Positions 1 to 6,211 of a stretch of DNA of 8,068 nucleotides are shown in pieces. The notes under the pieces are model-generated. The model saw only the letters and a program-made list of their open reading frames with translations, had not been told where the DNA came from and made no database searches. Location: the NCBI GenBank assembly GCA_022867105.1, contig JALHVH010000292.1, forward strand, positions 1-8,068. The letters run 5' to 3'. Each line of letters begins with the position of its first letter. Position 1 is the first letter of the stretch. This stretch comes from Candidatus Aminicenantota bacterium (lineage in GTDB: Bacteria > Acidobacteriota > Aminicenantia > Aminicenantales > Saccharicenantaceae). The translations under genes and the position numbers were made by a program.

Positions 1-1
1 C

Positions 2-1147
2 CGGGAGGCCCTGGAGTTCGTCCACCATCCGGAGATCTCGCCGGATATCCCCGTCCGGAAGCTGAGTGTCGGGGCCAAGCAGGTCGTCGAGATCGCCCGC
101 GCCCTGATGCACGAAGCGAAGATCCTGATCATGGACGAGCCGACGAGTTCGCTCTCCCAGGAAGACAGTCTGAGGCTCTTCGATATCGTCCGCAGGCTCA
201 AGACCCAGGGCGTGAGTGTCATCTACATCAGCCACTTTTTGGAGGAAGTCCAGATAGTGGCCGATACGTTCACCGTCCTCCGGGACGGGAAAAACGTGGG
301 GTCGGGGACCATGGACGGCGCCTCGCTCGAAGAAATCATCCAACTCATGGTGGGGCGGGAGTTCACCGAGATGTTCCCGCGGATCGCCCACACGAAAAGG
401 GACGTCATCCTTTCGGTGAAGGACCTCAAGGGCAGGAACATGGCGTCGGGGGTCAGCCTGGACCTTCACCGGGGCGAGATCCTGGGGGTCGCGGGACTAA
501 TCGGGTCGGGCCGGACGGAGATGCTCCGGACCCTTTTCGGCCTGGACCCCCTGGAATCCGGACGGATCGAGGTCTCCGGCGCGCCCGCCCGCCGGCACGC
601 GCCCTGGTCGAGGATCGCTCTGGGCATGGGGCTCCTCAGCGAGGACAGGGGCGGGGAGGGCCTGGCCCTGAACATGACGATCGCGGATAACGTGGCCCTC
701 AGCAATTTCAGCCCGTATCGCCGGCGTGGCCTCCTCAGCGTCAAGGCTCAGAGAAAGGCCGTTCGGGGCTGGATCGGGGAAATGAAGATCAAGGCCCGGG
801 GCCCGAACGAAAAGGTCATCAACCTATCGGGAGGGAACCAGCAGAAGGTGGCTTTGGCCCGTCTCCTGCATCAAGGGGCCGATATCCTCCTCCTCGACGA
901 GCCCACGCGTGGCGTCGACGTCGTCAGCAAGGCCCAGATCTACGAATGGATCGGGGAGCTGGCCGCCCGGGGCAAGGCCGTCCTTTTCGTCAGTTCCTAC
1001 CTGCCCGAGCTCCTGGGCGTCTGCGACCGGATCGCCGTCTTCCACCGGGGGAACTTGGTCGACGCCCGGGGAGCCGCCGAATGGGACGCCCAGAGCCTGA
1101 TGACCGCGGCGACGGTGGGCCGGTCCGCCGGTCCTCTGGAGAACTGA
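2..1147 (+). CDS. Sugar ABC transporter ATP-binding protein (RbsA/MglA type), 5' truncated by window edge
   Basis: Cytoplasmic ATPase with two fused nucleotide-binding domains that powers import of a monosaccharide through the permease encoded next door. The reading frame is open from the left edge, so 381 residues are visible. The family is usually about 500 residues, so roughly 120, including the first Walker A, lie outside. In the visible numbering, the first domain shows the variant signature LSVGAKQ (21-27), Walker B ILIMDEP (41-47) and the H-loop YISH (75-78). The second domain starts near 136 and shows a degenerate Walker A GLIGSGRTE (165-173), signature LSGGNQQKV (275-283) and Walker B LLLDEP (296-301). 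Its H-loop position reads SS instead of SH, which is normal for the second half of RbsA/MglA/AraG proteins. An 18-bp gap to the permease indicates one operon. The family is secure. The transported sugar cannot be read from the sequence. Confidence 0.95.
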   Translation, partial: REALEFVHHPEISPDIPVRKLSVGAKQVVEIARALMHEAKILIMDEPTSSLSQEDSLRLFDIVRRLKTQGVSVIYISHFLEEVQIVADTFTVLRDGKNVGSGTMDGASLEEIIQLMVGREFTEMFPRIAHTKRDVILSVKDLKGRNMASGVSLDLHRGEILGVAGLIGSGRTEMLRTLFGLDPLESGRIEVSGAPARRHAPWSRIALGMGLLSEDRGGEGLALNMTIADNVALSNFSPYRRRGLLSVKAQRKAVRGWIGEMKIKARGPNEKVINLSGGNQQKVALARLLHQGADILLLDEPTRGVDVVSKAQIYEWIGELAARGKAVLFVSSYLPELLGVCDRIAVFHRGNLVDARGAAEWDAQSLMTAATVGRSAGPLEN

Positions 1148-1165
1148 CTCGAAGGACGTTTGAAC

Positions 1166-2140
1166 ATGAACGGAAAAGGCAAGCGGCAGTTCCAGACGGC
1201 GCTCAACATCTTCGGCCCCTTCGTCGGGCTCATCCTGGTCATCGTCCTCTTCTCCCTCATCCCCGAGGTCCAGGACAGGTTTCTCAGGGTCGCGAACCTT
1301 AAGAGCGTCGCCACCCAATCCGTCATCGTGGCCCTCGGCGCCCTCGGCATGACCCTGGTCATCATCGGCGGCGGCATCGACCTTTCGGCCGCTTCGAACA
1401 TCGCCCTGTCGAGCGTCATCGCCGCCTACGCCATCAACGCCGGCGCCCCGCCGATCCTGGGGCTCGTCCTCGGCGTCCTGACCGGAGGCCTGGTCGGGCT
1501 CGTGAACGGGACCCTCATCACCCGTTTGAAGCTCGTCCCTTTCATCGTCACCATGGGCATGATGGGCATCGCCCGGGGCGCGGGAAAATGGATCGCCGGG
1601 AACCAGAAGATCGACGCGCCGCTGACTTGGGTGAACGAGCTCATGGCCAAGAGCCCGCGTCCGTCCTGGCTCCTCATGGCGCCCGGGATCTGGATCATGA
1701 TCGCCTTCGCTGTTGTCATGGCCGTGGTCCTCCGGTCCACCGTCTTCGGCCGTCACATCTTCGCCATCGGCTCGAACGAATCGGCCGCCCGCCTCTGCGG
1801 CATCCGGACCGTTCGGACCAAGGTCCTCTTCTACACGATCTGCGGGCTCTTCTGCGGCTTGAGCGGGGTCATGGAGTTCTCGCGCCTGACCGTCGGCGAT
1901 CCCACGGTGGCCGTCGGCCTCGAGCTCGACATCATCGCCGCCGTGGTCATCGGCGGGGGGAGTCTCAACGGAGGGGAGGGGAGCATCCTGGGGACCATGA
2001 TCGGCGTCTTCATCATGTCCTTCCTCCGGAACGGCTGCACGATGATGGGCTGGCCCAACTACATCCAGGAGATCATCATCGGCATCATCATCATCGTGGC
2101 GGTGAGCCTCGACCAGGTCCGGCACCGCAGGGCGGCCTGA
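1166..2140 (+). CDS. Sugar ABC transporter permease (RbsC/BPD_transp_2 family)
   Basis: Inner-membrane channel subunit of a ribose/galactose-type importer, 324 residues, the usual family length. Family motifs are VIIGGGIDLSAASNIA (65-80, matching the GGIDLSVGS region of RbsC), GRHIFAIGSNESAARLCGI (195-213, the cytoplasmic loop that contacts the ATPase) and LDIIAAVVIGGGSLNGGEGS (254-273). Long hydrophobic segments lie near 16-32, 52-68, 80-115, 172-190, 220-236, 255-265 and 273-287. The last one (303-314) is almost pure Ile/Val. The ATG at 1166 is preferred over the in-frame TTG at 1160 because GAAGGA (1151-1156) sits 9 bases before the ATG but only 3 before the TTG. The stop overlaps the start of the following kinase gene as TGATG, so translation is probably coupled. 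Substrate unknown. Confidence 0.95.
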   Translation: MNGKGKRQFQTALNIFGPFVGLILVIVLFSLIPEVQDRFLRVANLKSVATQSVIVALGALGMTLVIIGGGIDLSAASNIALSSVIAAYAINAGAPPILGLVLGVLTGGLVGLVNGTLITRLKLVPFIVTMGMMGIARGAGKWIAGNQKIDAPLTWVNELMAKSPRPSWLLMAPGIWIMIAFAVVMAVVLRSTVFGRHIFAIGSNESAARLCGIRTVRTKVLFYTICGLFCGLSGVMEFSRLTVGDPTVAVGLELDIIAAVVIGGGSLNGGEGSILGTMIGVFIMSFLRNGCTMMGWPNYIQEIIIGIIIIVAVSLDQVRHRRAA

Positions 2141-3186
2141 TGAACAGGACCGTTCACGCCCGGGCGCCCCTGCGCATCAATGATATCGGCGGCTGGACCG
2201 ACACCTGGTTCGCAAAGCAGGGGAACGTCCTCAATCTGGCCGTGTCCCCTCCCGTCGAGGTCCAGATCAGGGTCCGGGAGAACGAGGAGGGGACGGAAGG
2301 GAGAGTCCTGGTCCATGCCGAGAACTACGGTGAGACGTTCGCCGTCATCCCGGAAAAGCCGGCTTCCCGGCCCCACGCGTTCCTCCAGCACACGATCGCG
2401 ATGGTCAGAATCCCCCGGGAGTGGAGGCTCGAGATCGACATCTTCTCGCCGGTCCCGGCCGGCATCTCCACGGGGACATCGGCTTCCGTCTGTGTCGCCC
2501 TGCTCGGGGCCTTGAACTTCCTTGCGGGCCCGCGGGCCACCCCGGACGAGATTGCGGCGCTCGCCCACCGGGTCGAGACAGAGAAGCTCGGGCAGCAGAG
2601 CGGCATCCAGGACCAGATCTGCGCCGCCCGGGGCGGGGTGACCTACATCCGGATGTTCGATTATCCGAAGGCCGAGATCACGGGGCTTGAACTGGCGCCG
2701 TCGATCTGGGAGGAACTTGACCGGAGGACTTGCCTGGTCTTCTTGGGAAAGCCCCACAGCTCGTCGGTGATCCACGACGAGGTCATCGCCAGGCTCGAAA
2801 CCGGAGGTCCGCTCTTCGGCCGGCTCGAGACGATGAAAAGGCTGGCCGAAGAAGCTCGCGACCATCTGCTGCGGGGTGACCTGGAATCTTACGGCCGGGC
2901 CATGACGGAGAACAACGAATGCCAGCGCGGGCTCTACGCGGACCTTATCTCTCCGGAAGCCGACCTTGTCATCGAGACCGCGCGCCGACACGGGGCGTCC
3001 GGCTGGAAGGTGAACGGCGCGGGCGGCCAGGGCGGCTCGCTCGCGGTCCTGGCCGGCCCGGACGACCGCCTCAGGCGCCGGATGGTCGAAGCGATCGACT
3101 CCCTCGGCGGCGGCATCAGGGTCCTGCCGGTTTCGCTCTCCGCCTCCGGCCTCCGGGTCTGGGAAGTATGGGTCAAACCGGTTTGA
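2140..3186 (+). CDS. GHMP-superfamily sugar kinase, fucokinase/heptose-kinase-like
   Basis: A 348-residue cytoplasmic kinase, expected to use ATP to phosphorylate the sugar brought in by the adjacent transporter. All GHMP signatures are visible: motif 1 ARAPLRINDIGGWTDT (7-22); the phosphate-binding loop PVPAGISTGTSA (104-115), a variant of PxxxGLGSSA; the catalytic-Asp segment SGIQDQ (154-159, Asp158); and C-terminal motif 3 NGAGGQGGS (292-300). In galactokinase the first motif reads GEHTD. Here it reads GGWTD, with the sugar-contacting Glu and His absent, and it resembles the GGW(S/T)DT of L-fucokinases and the GGGTD of heptose-7-phosphate kinase HddA. Galactokinase activity is therefore unlikely; anomeric phosphorylation of a fucose-, heptose- or pentose-like sugar is inferred. 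The start ATG overlaps the permease stop (TGATG), with a weak AGGG 7 bases upstream. An open frame continues far upstream but runs antiparallel in content to nothing known and overlaps the permease, so it is not used. Family confident, substrate unknown. Confidence 0.85.
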   Translation: MNRTVHARAPLRINDIGGWTDTWFAKQGNVLNLAVSPPVEVQIRVRENEEGTEGRVLVHAENYGETFAVIPEKPASRPHAFLQHTIAMVRIPREWRLEIDIFSPVPAGISTGTSASVCVALLGALNFLAGPRATPDEIAALAHRVETEKLGQQSGIQDQICAARGGVTYIRMFDYPKAEITGLELAPSIWEELDRRTCLVFLGKPHSSSVIHDEVIARLETGGPLFGRLETMKRLAEEARDHLLRGDLESYGRAMTENNECQRGLYADLISPEADLVIETARRHGASGWKVNGAGGQGGSLAVLAGPDDRLRRRMVEAIDSLGGGIRVLPVSLSASGLRVWEVWVKPV

Positions 3187-3187
3187 C
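3172..3187. promoter_or_regulatory. Perfect 16-bp palindrome, LacI-family-like operator candidate
   Basis: GTCAAACCGGTTTGAC is a perfect inverted repeat with a central CG. It spans the last codons and the stop codon of the kinase gene. Even-length palindromes centred on CG with flanking A/T are typical of operators for LacI/GalR-type sugar regulators. The odd feature is the position: at the 3' end of the sugar operon and about 120 bp before the next gene rather than at the operon promoter. A second role as part of an RNA stem is possible, but there is no T-run after it. The palindrome itself is certain; a regulatory function is inferred. Confidence 0.35.
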
Positions 3188-3202
3188 TCCTACTTCAAAC
3201 AT

Positions 3203-3222
3203 CTGTCCGAAAATTAGGACAG
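3203..3222 (+). other. Short perfect hairpin in the intergenic gap
   Basis: CTGTCC and GGACAG form a perfect 6-bp stem around an 8-base A/T-rich loop. It lies between the kinase stop and the next gene. It lacks a following T-run, so it is not a classical intrinsic terminator. It could stabilise the 3' end of the operon transcript or be incidental. The rest of this 118-bp gap has no promoter that I can place with confidence. Confidence 0.35.
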
Positions 3223-3260
3223 GCCGGTGCGCCGGAGGCATGATATCAAGGGAGCGTGGA

Positions 3261-3293
3261 ATGGCATGGTTCTTGCTCTTTTTATGGGCGTGA
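3261..3293 (+). CDS. Possible 10-codon hydrophobic leader ORF before the FecR-domain gene
   Basis: A short frame encodes MAWFLLFLWA. AAGGGAG (3248-3254) sits 6 bases before its ATG, and an in-frame ATG at 3240 would extend it to 17 residues. Its TGA stop (3291-3293) overlaps the GAGGAG ribosome site (3292-3297) of the next gene, an arrangement that can couple translation. It contains no run of a single biosynthetic amino acid, so it does not look like a classical attenuator. Such a short frame can arise by chance. Low confidence. Confidence 0.2.
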   Translation: MAWFLLFLWA

Positions 3294-3304
3294 GGAGCAA
3301 AAAG

Positions 3305-5347
3305 ATGTTAAAAAATCGTTCGATCGGGGTCCTTTTCGGGGCTTTTCTCGTTCTGGCCCCTCTTTTCGCGGCGGCGGAAACGGACGACTATTCTGATTAC
3401 AGTTTTGCGCGCCTGAATTATGTCAGGGGCGGGGTTTCTGTCCAGAGGGCTTCCGACCTTGGGACGGAAAAGGCCGAGGTCAATTTGCCCCTGGTCGTTG
3501 GCGACAAGCTCTTGACCATGGACGGGCAGGCCGAGGTCCAGTTCGGCCGGCGGAACTACCTCAGGATCGACTCCTCCGCTCAGGTGGAATTCGCCGTCCT
3601 TCCCAGCGAAACGAGCGGCAGGATCAATATCCACCTCCTGGAAGGCCGCGCCTATCTGCGTGTTAGCTCCCTCGGAGAAGAGAAGGGCATCGAGGTCCAC
3701 TCCCCGGACGCCTCTTTCTACATCCTCGAAGAAGGCCTTTACCGTTTCGAGGTTGACGCCGGCAACGAGACCCAGATCTTTGTCCATCAAGGGTCCGCCG
3801 AAGCGGCCGGTGAAAAGGGTTCCGTCGTGGTCAGGGCGATGGAAAAGCTCTCTGCCGCCCGCGGAGTCCTCCTCTCCGGCCCGGAAAGCTTCTACGCCAG
3901 GTCCGACGGCTTCGACCAATGGAACGAATCCAGGGACGACCTTCTTGCCCGGAGGAGCGCCTCCGCTTACCTGCCTTCGGACATCTCCGAATATGAGGAA
4001 GAACTGGGCGATAACGGCCGCTGGGTCTATGAACAGCCCTACGGAAATGTCTGGGTCCCCTATACCCATTACGTCGATTGGAGACCCTACTATTTCGGTC
4101 GATGGGTCTGGTATCCCATCATCGGCTGGACCTGGATCTCTTCGGAACCCTGGGGCTGGTGCACGTCCCATTACGGCAGGTGGCACTGGGGGATCAACTT
4201 GGGCTGGTATTGGATCCCGAGGATCCACTGGGGCCCGGCCTGGGTCAGCTGGTATTCGGACAATGATTACGTAGGGTGGTGCCCCCTCAGCTACTATAAC
4301 CGCCCTGTCGTCATCGTTGATAACCATTTCTACGACAGCTACCGCGACCCTTATTATCCGATCAACTCCCGCGCCCTGACCATGGTCCGCAGGGACCAGC
4401 TCCAATCGCCCGCGATCTCCCGGCACGCCCTTGCCGCCTCCCAGCTCAGCGCGCTCGGAAGGATCAACCTGCGGGCCGAACAGCCCGCCGTCAGGCCTGT
4501 CATCGCCAGCTCCGCCCTCCGATCTCCCGGCTCGGTGCGGGTCCCGAACAGCTCCGGCTCCCCTGTCATCCGGAGCTACGGAAGCAATTCTTCGCTCGCC
4601 AATAGGGGAGCCCTATCCGGTCCGTCCCTCCGGAGCCCCCTGTCCGGATCGACCGTGAGGACCTATCCAAGCTCTTCCTCATACGACCGTATCCGCACCA
4701 CACCAAGCTCATCCCCGCGATCAACCTACGGGACCGGCACATCCATTCGCAGCGGCGAAACCTCAGGCGCGGGAAACGGATACCCTTCACGGATCCGTAA
4801 TGATGAGACGCGGCAAAGCGCGGTCAAAGAATATTCTTCCTCCCGGTCCTACCCCTCCAGGGATTCCGCCCCGAGCTATTCCCCGTCCACCGGACGCTCT
4901 TATTCCGCGCCCTCTCGGTCCTATCCCCCCAGCGGCTCCATTTCCAGCCCGCCCCGTTCTTCTTCCTATGGCAGCACGTATTCGGCGCCGTCCCGGTCCA
5001 CCCCTTCAGGTTCTTATTCTTCCTCCAGGTCCTATTCGGCGCCTAGGATCTCCGGGCCCTCCTCCTCCAGGGATTCCAGCCCGAGCTATTCCCCGTCTTA
5101 CGGACGCTCTTATTCCGCGCCGTCCCGGTCCTATTCCTATGGAGGCTCCTCTTCCAGTCCTTACCGCTCTTCCTCCTATGGCAGCACGTATTCGGCTCCG
5201 TCCCGGTCCTATTCCGCCCCTTCCCACAGCTCCAGCTCCTCCCGGACCTCGAGTTCATCCAGCAAGTCGAGCTCTTCCCACAGCTCCAGCTCCCGTTCTT
5301 CCTCCTCTTCGTCCTCCTCGAAGTCGGGAAGCGTCAGGAAAAAGTAG
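3305..5347 (+). CDS. Secreted FecR-domain / DUF6600-like Trp-Tyr-rich protein with Ser-rich repeat tail
   Basis: A 680-residue exported protein of unknown function. A signal peptide (1-24) has a Lys/Arg head, a hydrophobic core and an AAA|ET cleavage site. Residues about 35-165 are all-beta and look like a FecR domain (RLNYVRGGVSVQR, LLEGRAYLRVSS). Here the domain is unlikely to be anti-sigma signalling, since no membrane anchor or sigma gene is adjacent. Residues about 229-330 form a Trp/Tyr-rich module with 17 Trp between 240 and 325, including PYYFGRWVWY and SHYGRWHWG, as in DUF6600 proteins. Residues about 400-680 are low-complexity Ser/Pro/Tyr/Arg, contain two copies of a 70-residue-period repeat, and end in nearly pure Ser followed by VRKK. 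The ATG at 3305 is chosen because GAGGAG lies 7 bases upstream and the signal peptide starts there; an in-frame GTG at 3227 has poorer support. A cell-surface or envelope role is inferred. Confidence 0.85.
   Translation: MLKNRSIGVLFGAFLVLAPLFAAAETDDYSDYSFARLNYVRGGVSVQRASDLGTEKAEVNLPLVVGDKLLTMDGQAEVQFGRRNYLRIDSSAQVEFAVLPSETSGRINIHLLEGRAYLRVSSLGEEKGIEVHSPDASFYILEEGLYRFEVDAGNETQIFVHQGSAEAAGEKGSVVVRAMEKLSAARGVLLSGPESFYARSDGFDQWNESRDDLLARRSASAYLPSDISEYEEELGDNGRWVYEQPYGNVWVPYTHYVDWRPYYFGRWVWYPIIGWTWISSEPWGWCTSHYGRWHWGINLGWYWIPRIHWGPAWVSWYSDNDYVGWCPLSYYNRPVVIVDNHFYDSYRDPYYPINSRALTMVRRDQLQSPAISRHALAASQLSALGRINLRAEQPAVRPVIASSALRSPGSVRVPNSSGSPVIRSYGSNSSLANRGALSGPSLRSPLSGSTVRTYPSSSSYDRIRTTPSSSPRSTYGTGTSIRSGETSGAGNGYPSRIRNDETRQSAVKEYSSSRSYPSRDSAPSYSPSTGRSYSAPSRSYPPSGSISSPPRSSSYGSTYSAPSRSTPSGSYSSSRSYSAPRISGPSSSRDSSPSYSPSYGRSYSAPSRSYSYGGSSSSPYRSSSYGSTYSAPSRSYSAPSHSSSSSRTSSSSSKSSSSHSSSSRSSSSSSSSKSGSVRKK
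4841..5209 (+). repeat. Internal direct repeat, two copies with 210-bp period in the Ser-rich tail
   Basis: The stretch 4841-4999 is repeated at 5051-5209 with a constant offset of 210 bp (70 codons) and no indels. The best-matching core is 4861-4999 against 5071-5209. Shared blocks include GAGCTATTCCCCGTC, CGGACGCTCTTATTCCGCGC and TCCTATGGCAGCACGTATTC. The middle of the unit differs more than its ends. The encoded unit carries SYSPSxGRSYSAPSRSY and SSSYGSTYSAPSRS. Because the period is an exact codon multiple, copy-number change would keep the reading frame. Confidence 0.9.
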
Positions 5348-5369
5348 GCCCGCGGTCCCTCAATTTTTT
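5326..5369 (+). terminator. Weak candidate intrinsic terminator after the FecR-domain gene
   Basis: GGGA/GCG at 5326-5333 can pair imperfectly with CGC/TCCC at 5351-5359, followed by a run of six T (5364-5369). The stem is interrupted and the loop is long, so the hairpin is poor. The T-rich stretch and the separate downstream promoter argue for transcription ending near here. Confidence 0.25.
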
Positions 5370-5370
5370 C

Positions 5371-5399
5371 TTTACTTTTTCCGGCGCTAGTGGTATAAA
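5371..5399 (+). promoter_or_regulatory. Candidate sigma70 promoter for the 245-residue protein gene
   Basis: TTTACT (5371-5376) and TATAAA (5394-5399) are separated by exactly 17 bp. They match the -35 consensus at 4 of 6 and the -10 consensus at 5 of 6. Transcription would start near 5406, about 26 bases before the chosen ATG. This would give the gene its own transcript, independent of the upstream FecR-domain gene. Confidence 0.45.
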
Positions 5400-5431
5400 G
5401 ACAGGCTAAAGACCACATGGAGGTTAGAGCT

Positions 5432-6169
5432 ATGGATTCGAAGAAAAAGATCATAGGAATCTTCAGTTTGATCCTGAGCGTCGTCTTCCTGATGGCCGGC
5501 GGGATGTTCGGCCAGGAGAAGATCGAGGCCGCCAAAGCCGGCGAAGAGCAGGCCGCCCCGGCGAAAGCCGCCACCGAATTCGAGGGGACCGTCAAGATCG
5601 GCCTCGGCAAGTATTTCTATCTTCCGAGCGCCCAGGGCTTCGACATCGCCGTCCAGGGACAGATCGAGTCCGGCGACGCGTCCAAGCTTACGGGCAAGGA
5701 CATCAAGTTGAAGGGCGAGCTGCTTTCTGACAAGCCCTCGATCTTCCGCGCCGACAGCATCGAGATGAAGGACGCTTCCGGTTCGTACAGGAACGTCTTC
5801 ACCCGGATCCAGGACCTGGTCCTGGACGACTACCTGGACCCCGCGGCCAGGGAGGCCTTCCAGGAGCTGAAGATCTCGAGCGCCCTCAAGAACGAGGAAT
5901 GGGAAGGCAAGGGCAAGGTCAGGGTTTACGGAAGGATCCAGAAAGACACCACCCCCGCGACCATCCTCCTGACCGATGAAAAGAACAAGGAAGTCGGGAA
6001 GATCATCATCGACAAGTTCACGGACTACGCCAATTACTACCTGAACAAGCTGAGGCTCTTCGACAAGTTCTGGTTCTATCTCGACATCAAGGACACCGTG
6101 GACAAGAAGGTCCGGACCAAGAGCCGGGAACTCTTCCACGCCGACATCGTTTTCTGCGGATTGTACTAA
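5432..6169 (+). CDS. Exported protein of unknown function, OB-fold-like segments
   Basis: I do not recognise this 245-residue protein. It starts with MDSKKK and a long hydrophobic stretch (7-26), read as a signal peptide cleaved around GMFGQ|E. It has no lipobox cysteine. A short Ala/Glu/Lys-rich linker (29-48) follows. Residues about 49-112 are predicted beta-rich and end with LTGKDIKLKGELLSD and a matching strand, a pattern reminiscent of small OB-fold domains. Residues about 159-245 contain a second beta-rich part (GKVRVYGRI, TILLTDEKNKEVGKIII), an aromatic segment YANYYL and the C-terminus FCGLY. The ATG at 5432 is preferred over the in-frame ATG at 5417 because GGAGG (5419-5423) lies 8 bases before it and would be inside the longer version. 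Probably periplasmic; function unknown. Confidence 0.8.
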   Translation: MDSKKKIIGIFSLILSVVFLMAGGMFGQEKIEAAKAGEEQAAPAKAATEFEGTVKIGLGKYFYLPSAQGFDIAVQGQIESGDASKLTGKDIKLKGELLSDKPSIFRADSIEMKDASGSYRNVFTRIQDLVLDDYLDPAAREAFQELKISSALKNEEWEGKGKVRVYGRIQKDTTPATILLTDEKNKEVGKIIIDKFTDYANYYLNKLRLFDKFWFYLDIKDTVDKKVRTKSRELFHADIVFCGLY

Positions 6170-6211
6170 GTTCCAGGGTCCATGGCTGTCCGGGGATTTT
6201 GCCCCCAAACG

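Noticed and set aside
2071..2100. ATC-repeat tract resembling a microsatellite
   Set aside because: It encodes the Ile-rich last membrane helix of the permease, which is normal for the family.
824..2125. Long open frame on the minus strand (433 codons) opposite the ATPase and permease genes
   Set aside because: Its product is dominated by Asp, Glu, His, Gly and Pro with no recognisable domain. It is antisense to two clear genes, as expected from third-position GC in this genome.
2059..2991. Minus-strand open frame opposite the kinase gene
   Set aside because: No motifs, Arg/Asp/Pro-rich shadow of a gene with complete GHMP signatures on the other strand.
3183..3188. TTGACT hexamer inside the palindrome as a -35 for the FecR-domain gene
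   Set aside because: No acceptable -10 hexamer lies 16-18 bp downstream.
3308..4426. Minus-strand 372-codon open frame opposite the FecR-domain gene
   Set aside because: Composition is that of an antisense shadow. The plus strand has signal peptide, domain motifs and ribosome site.
4800..5390. Plus-strand Pro-rich frame overlapping the Ser-rich tail
   Set aside because: It is the shifted reading of the same repeats. It lacks a ribosome site and lies wholly inside the better-supported gene.
6192..6205. GGGG/CCCC mini-hairpin between the convergent gene ends
   Set aside because: Only a 4-bp stem with a short loop and no clear T-run in either direction, too weak to call a terminator.
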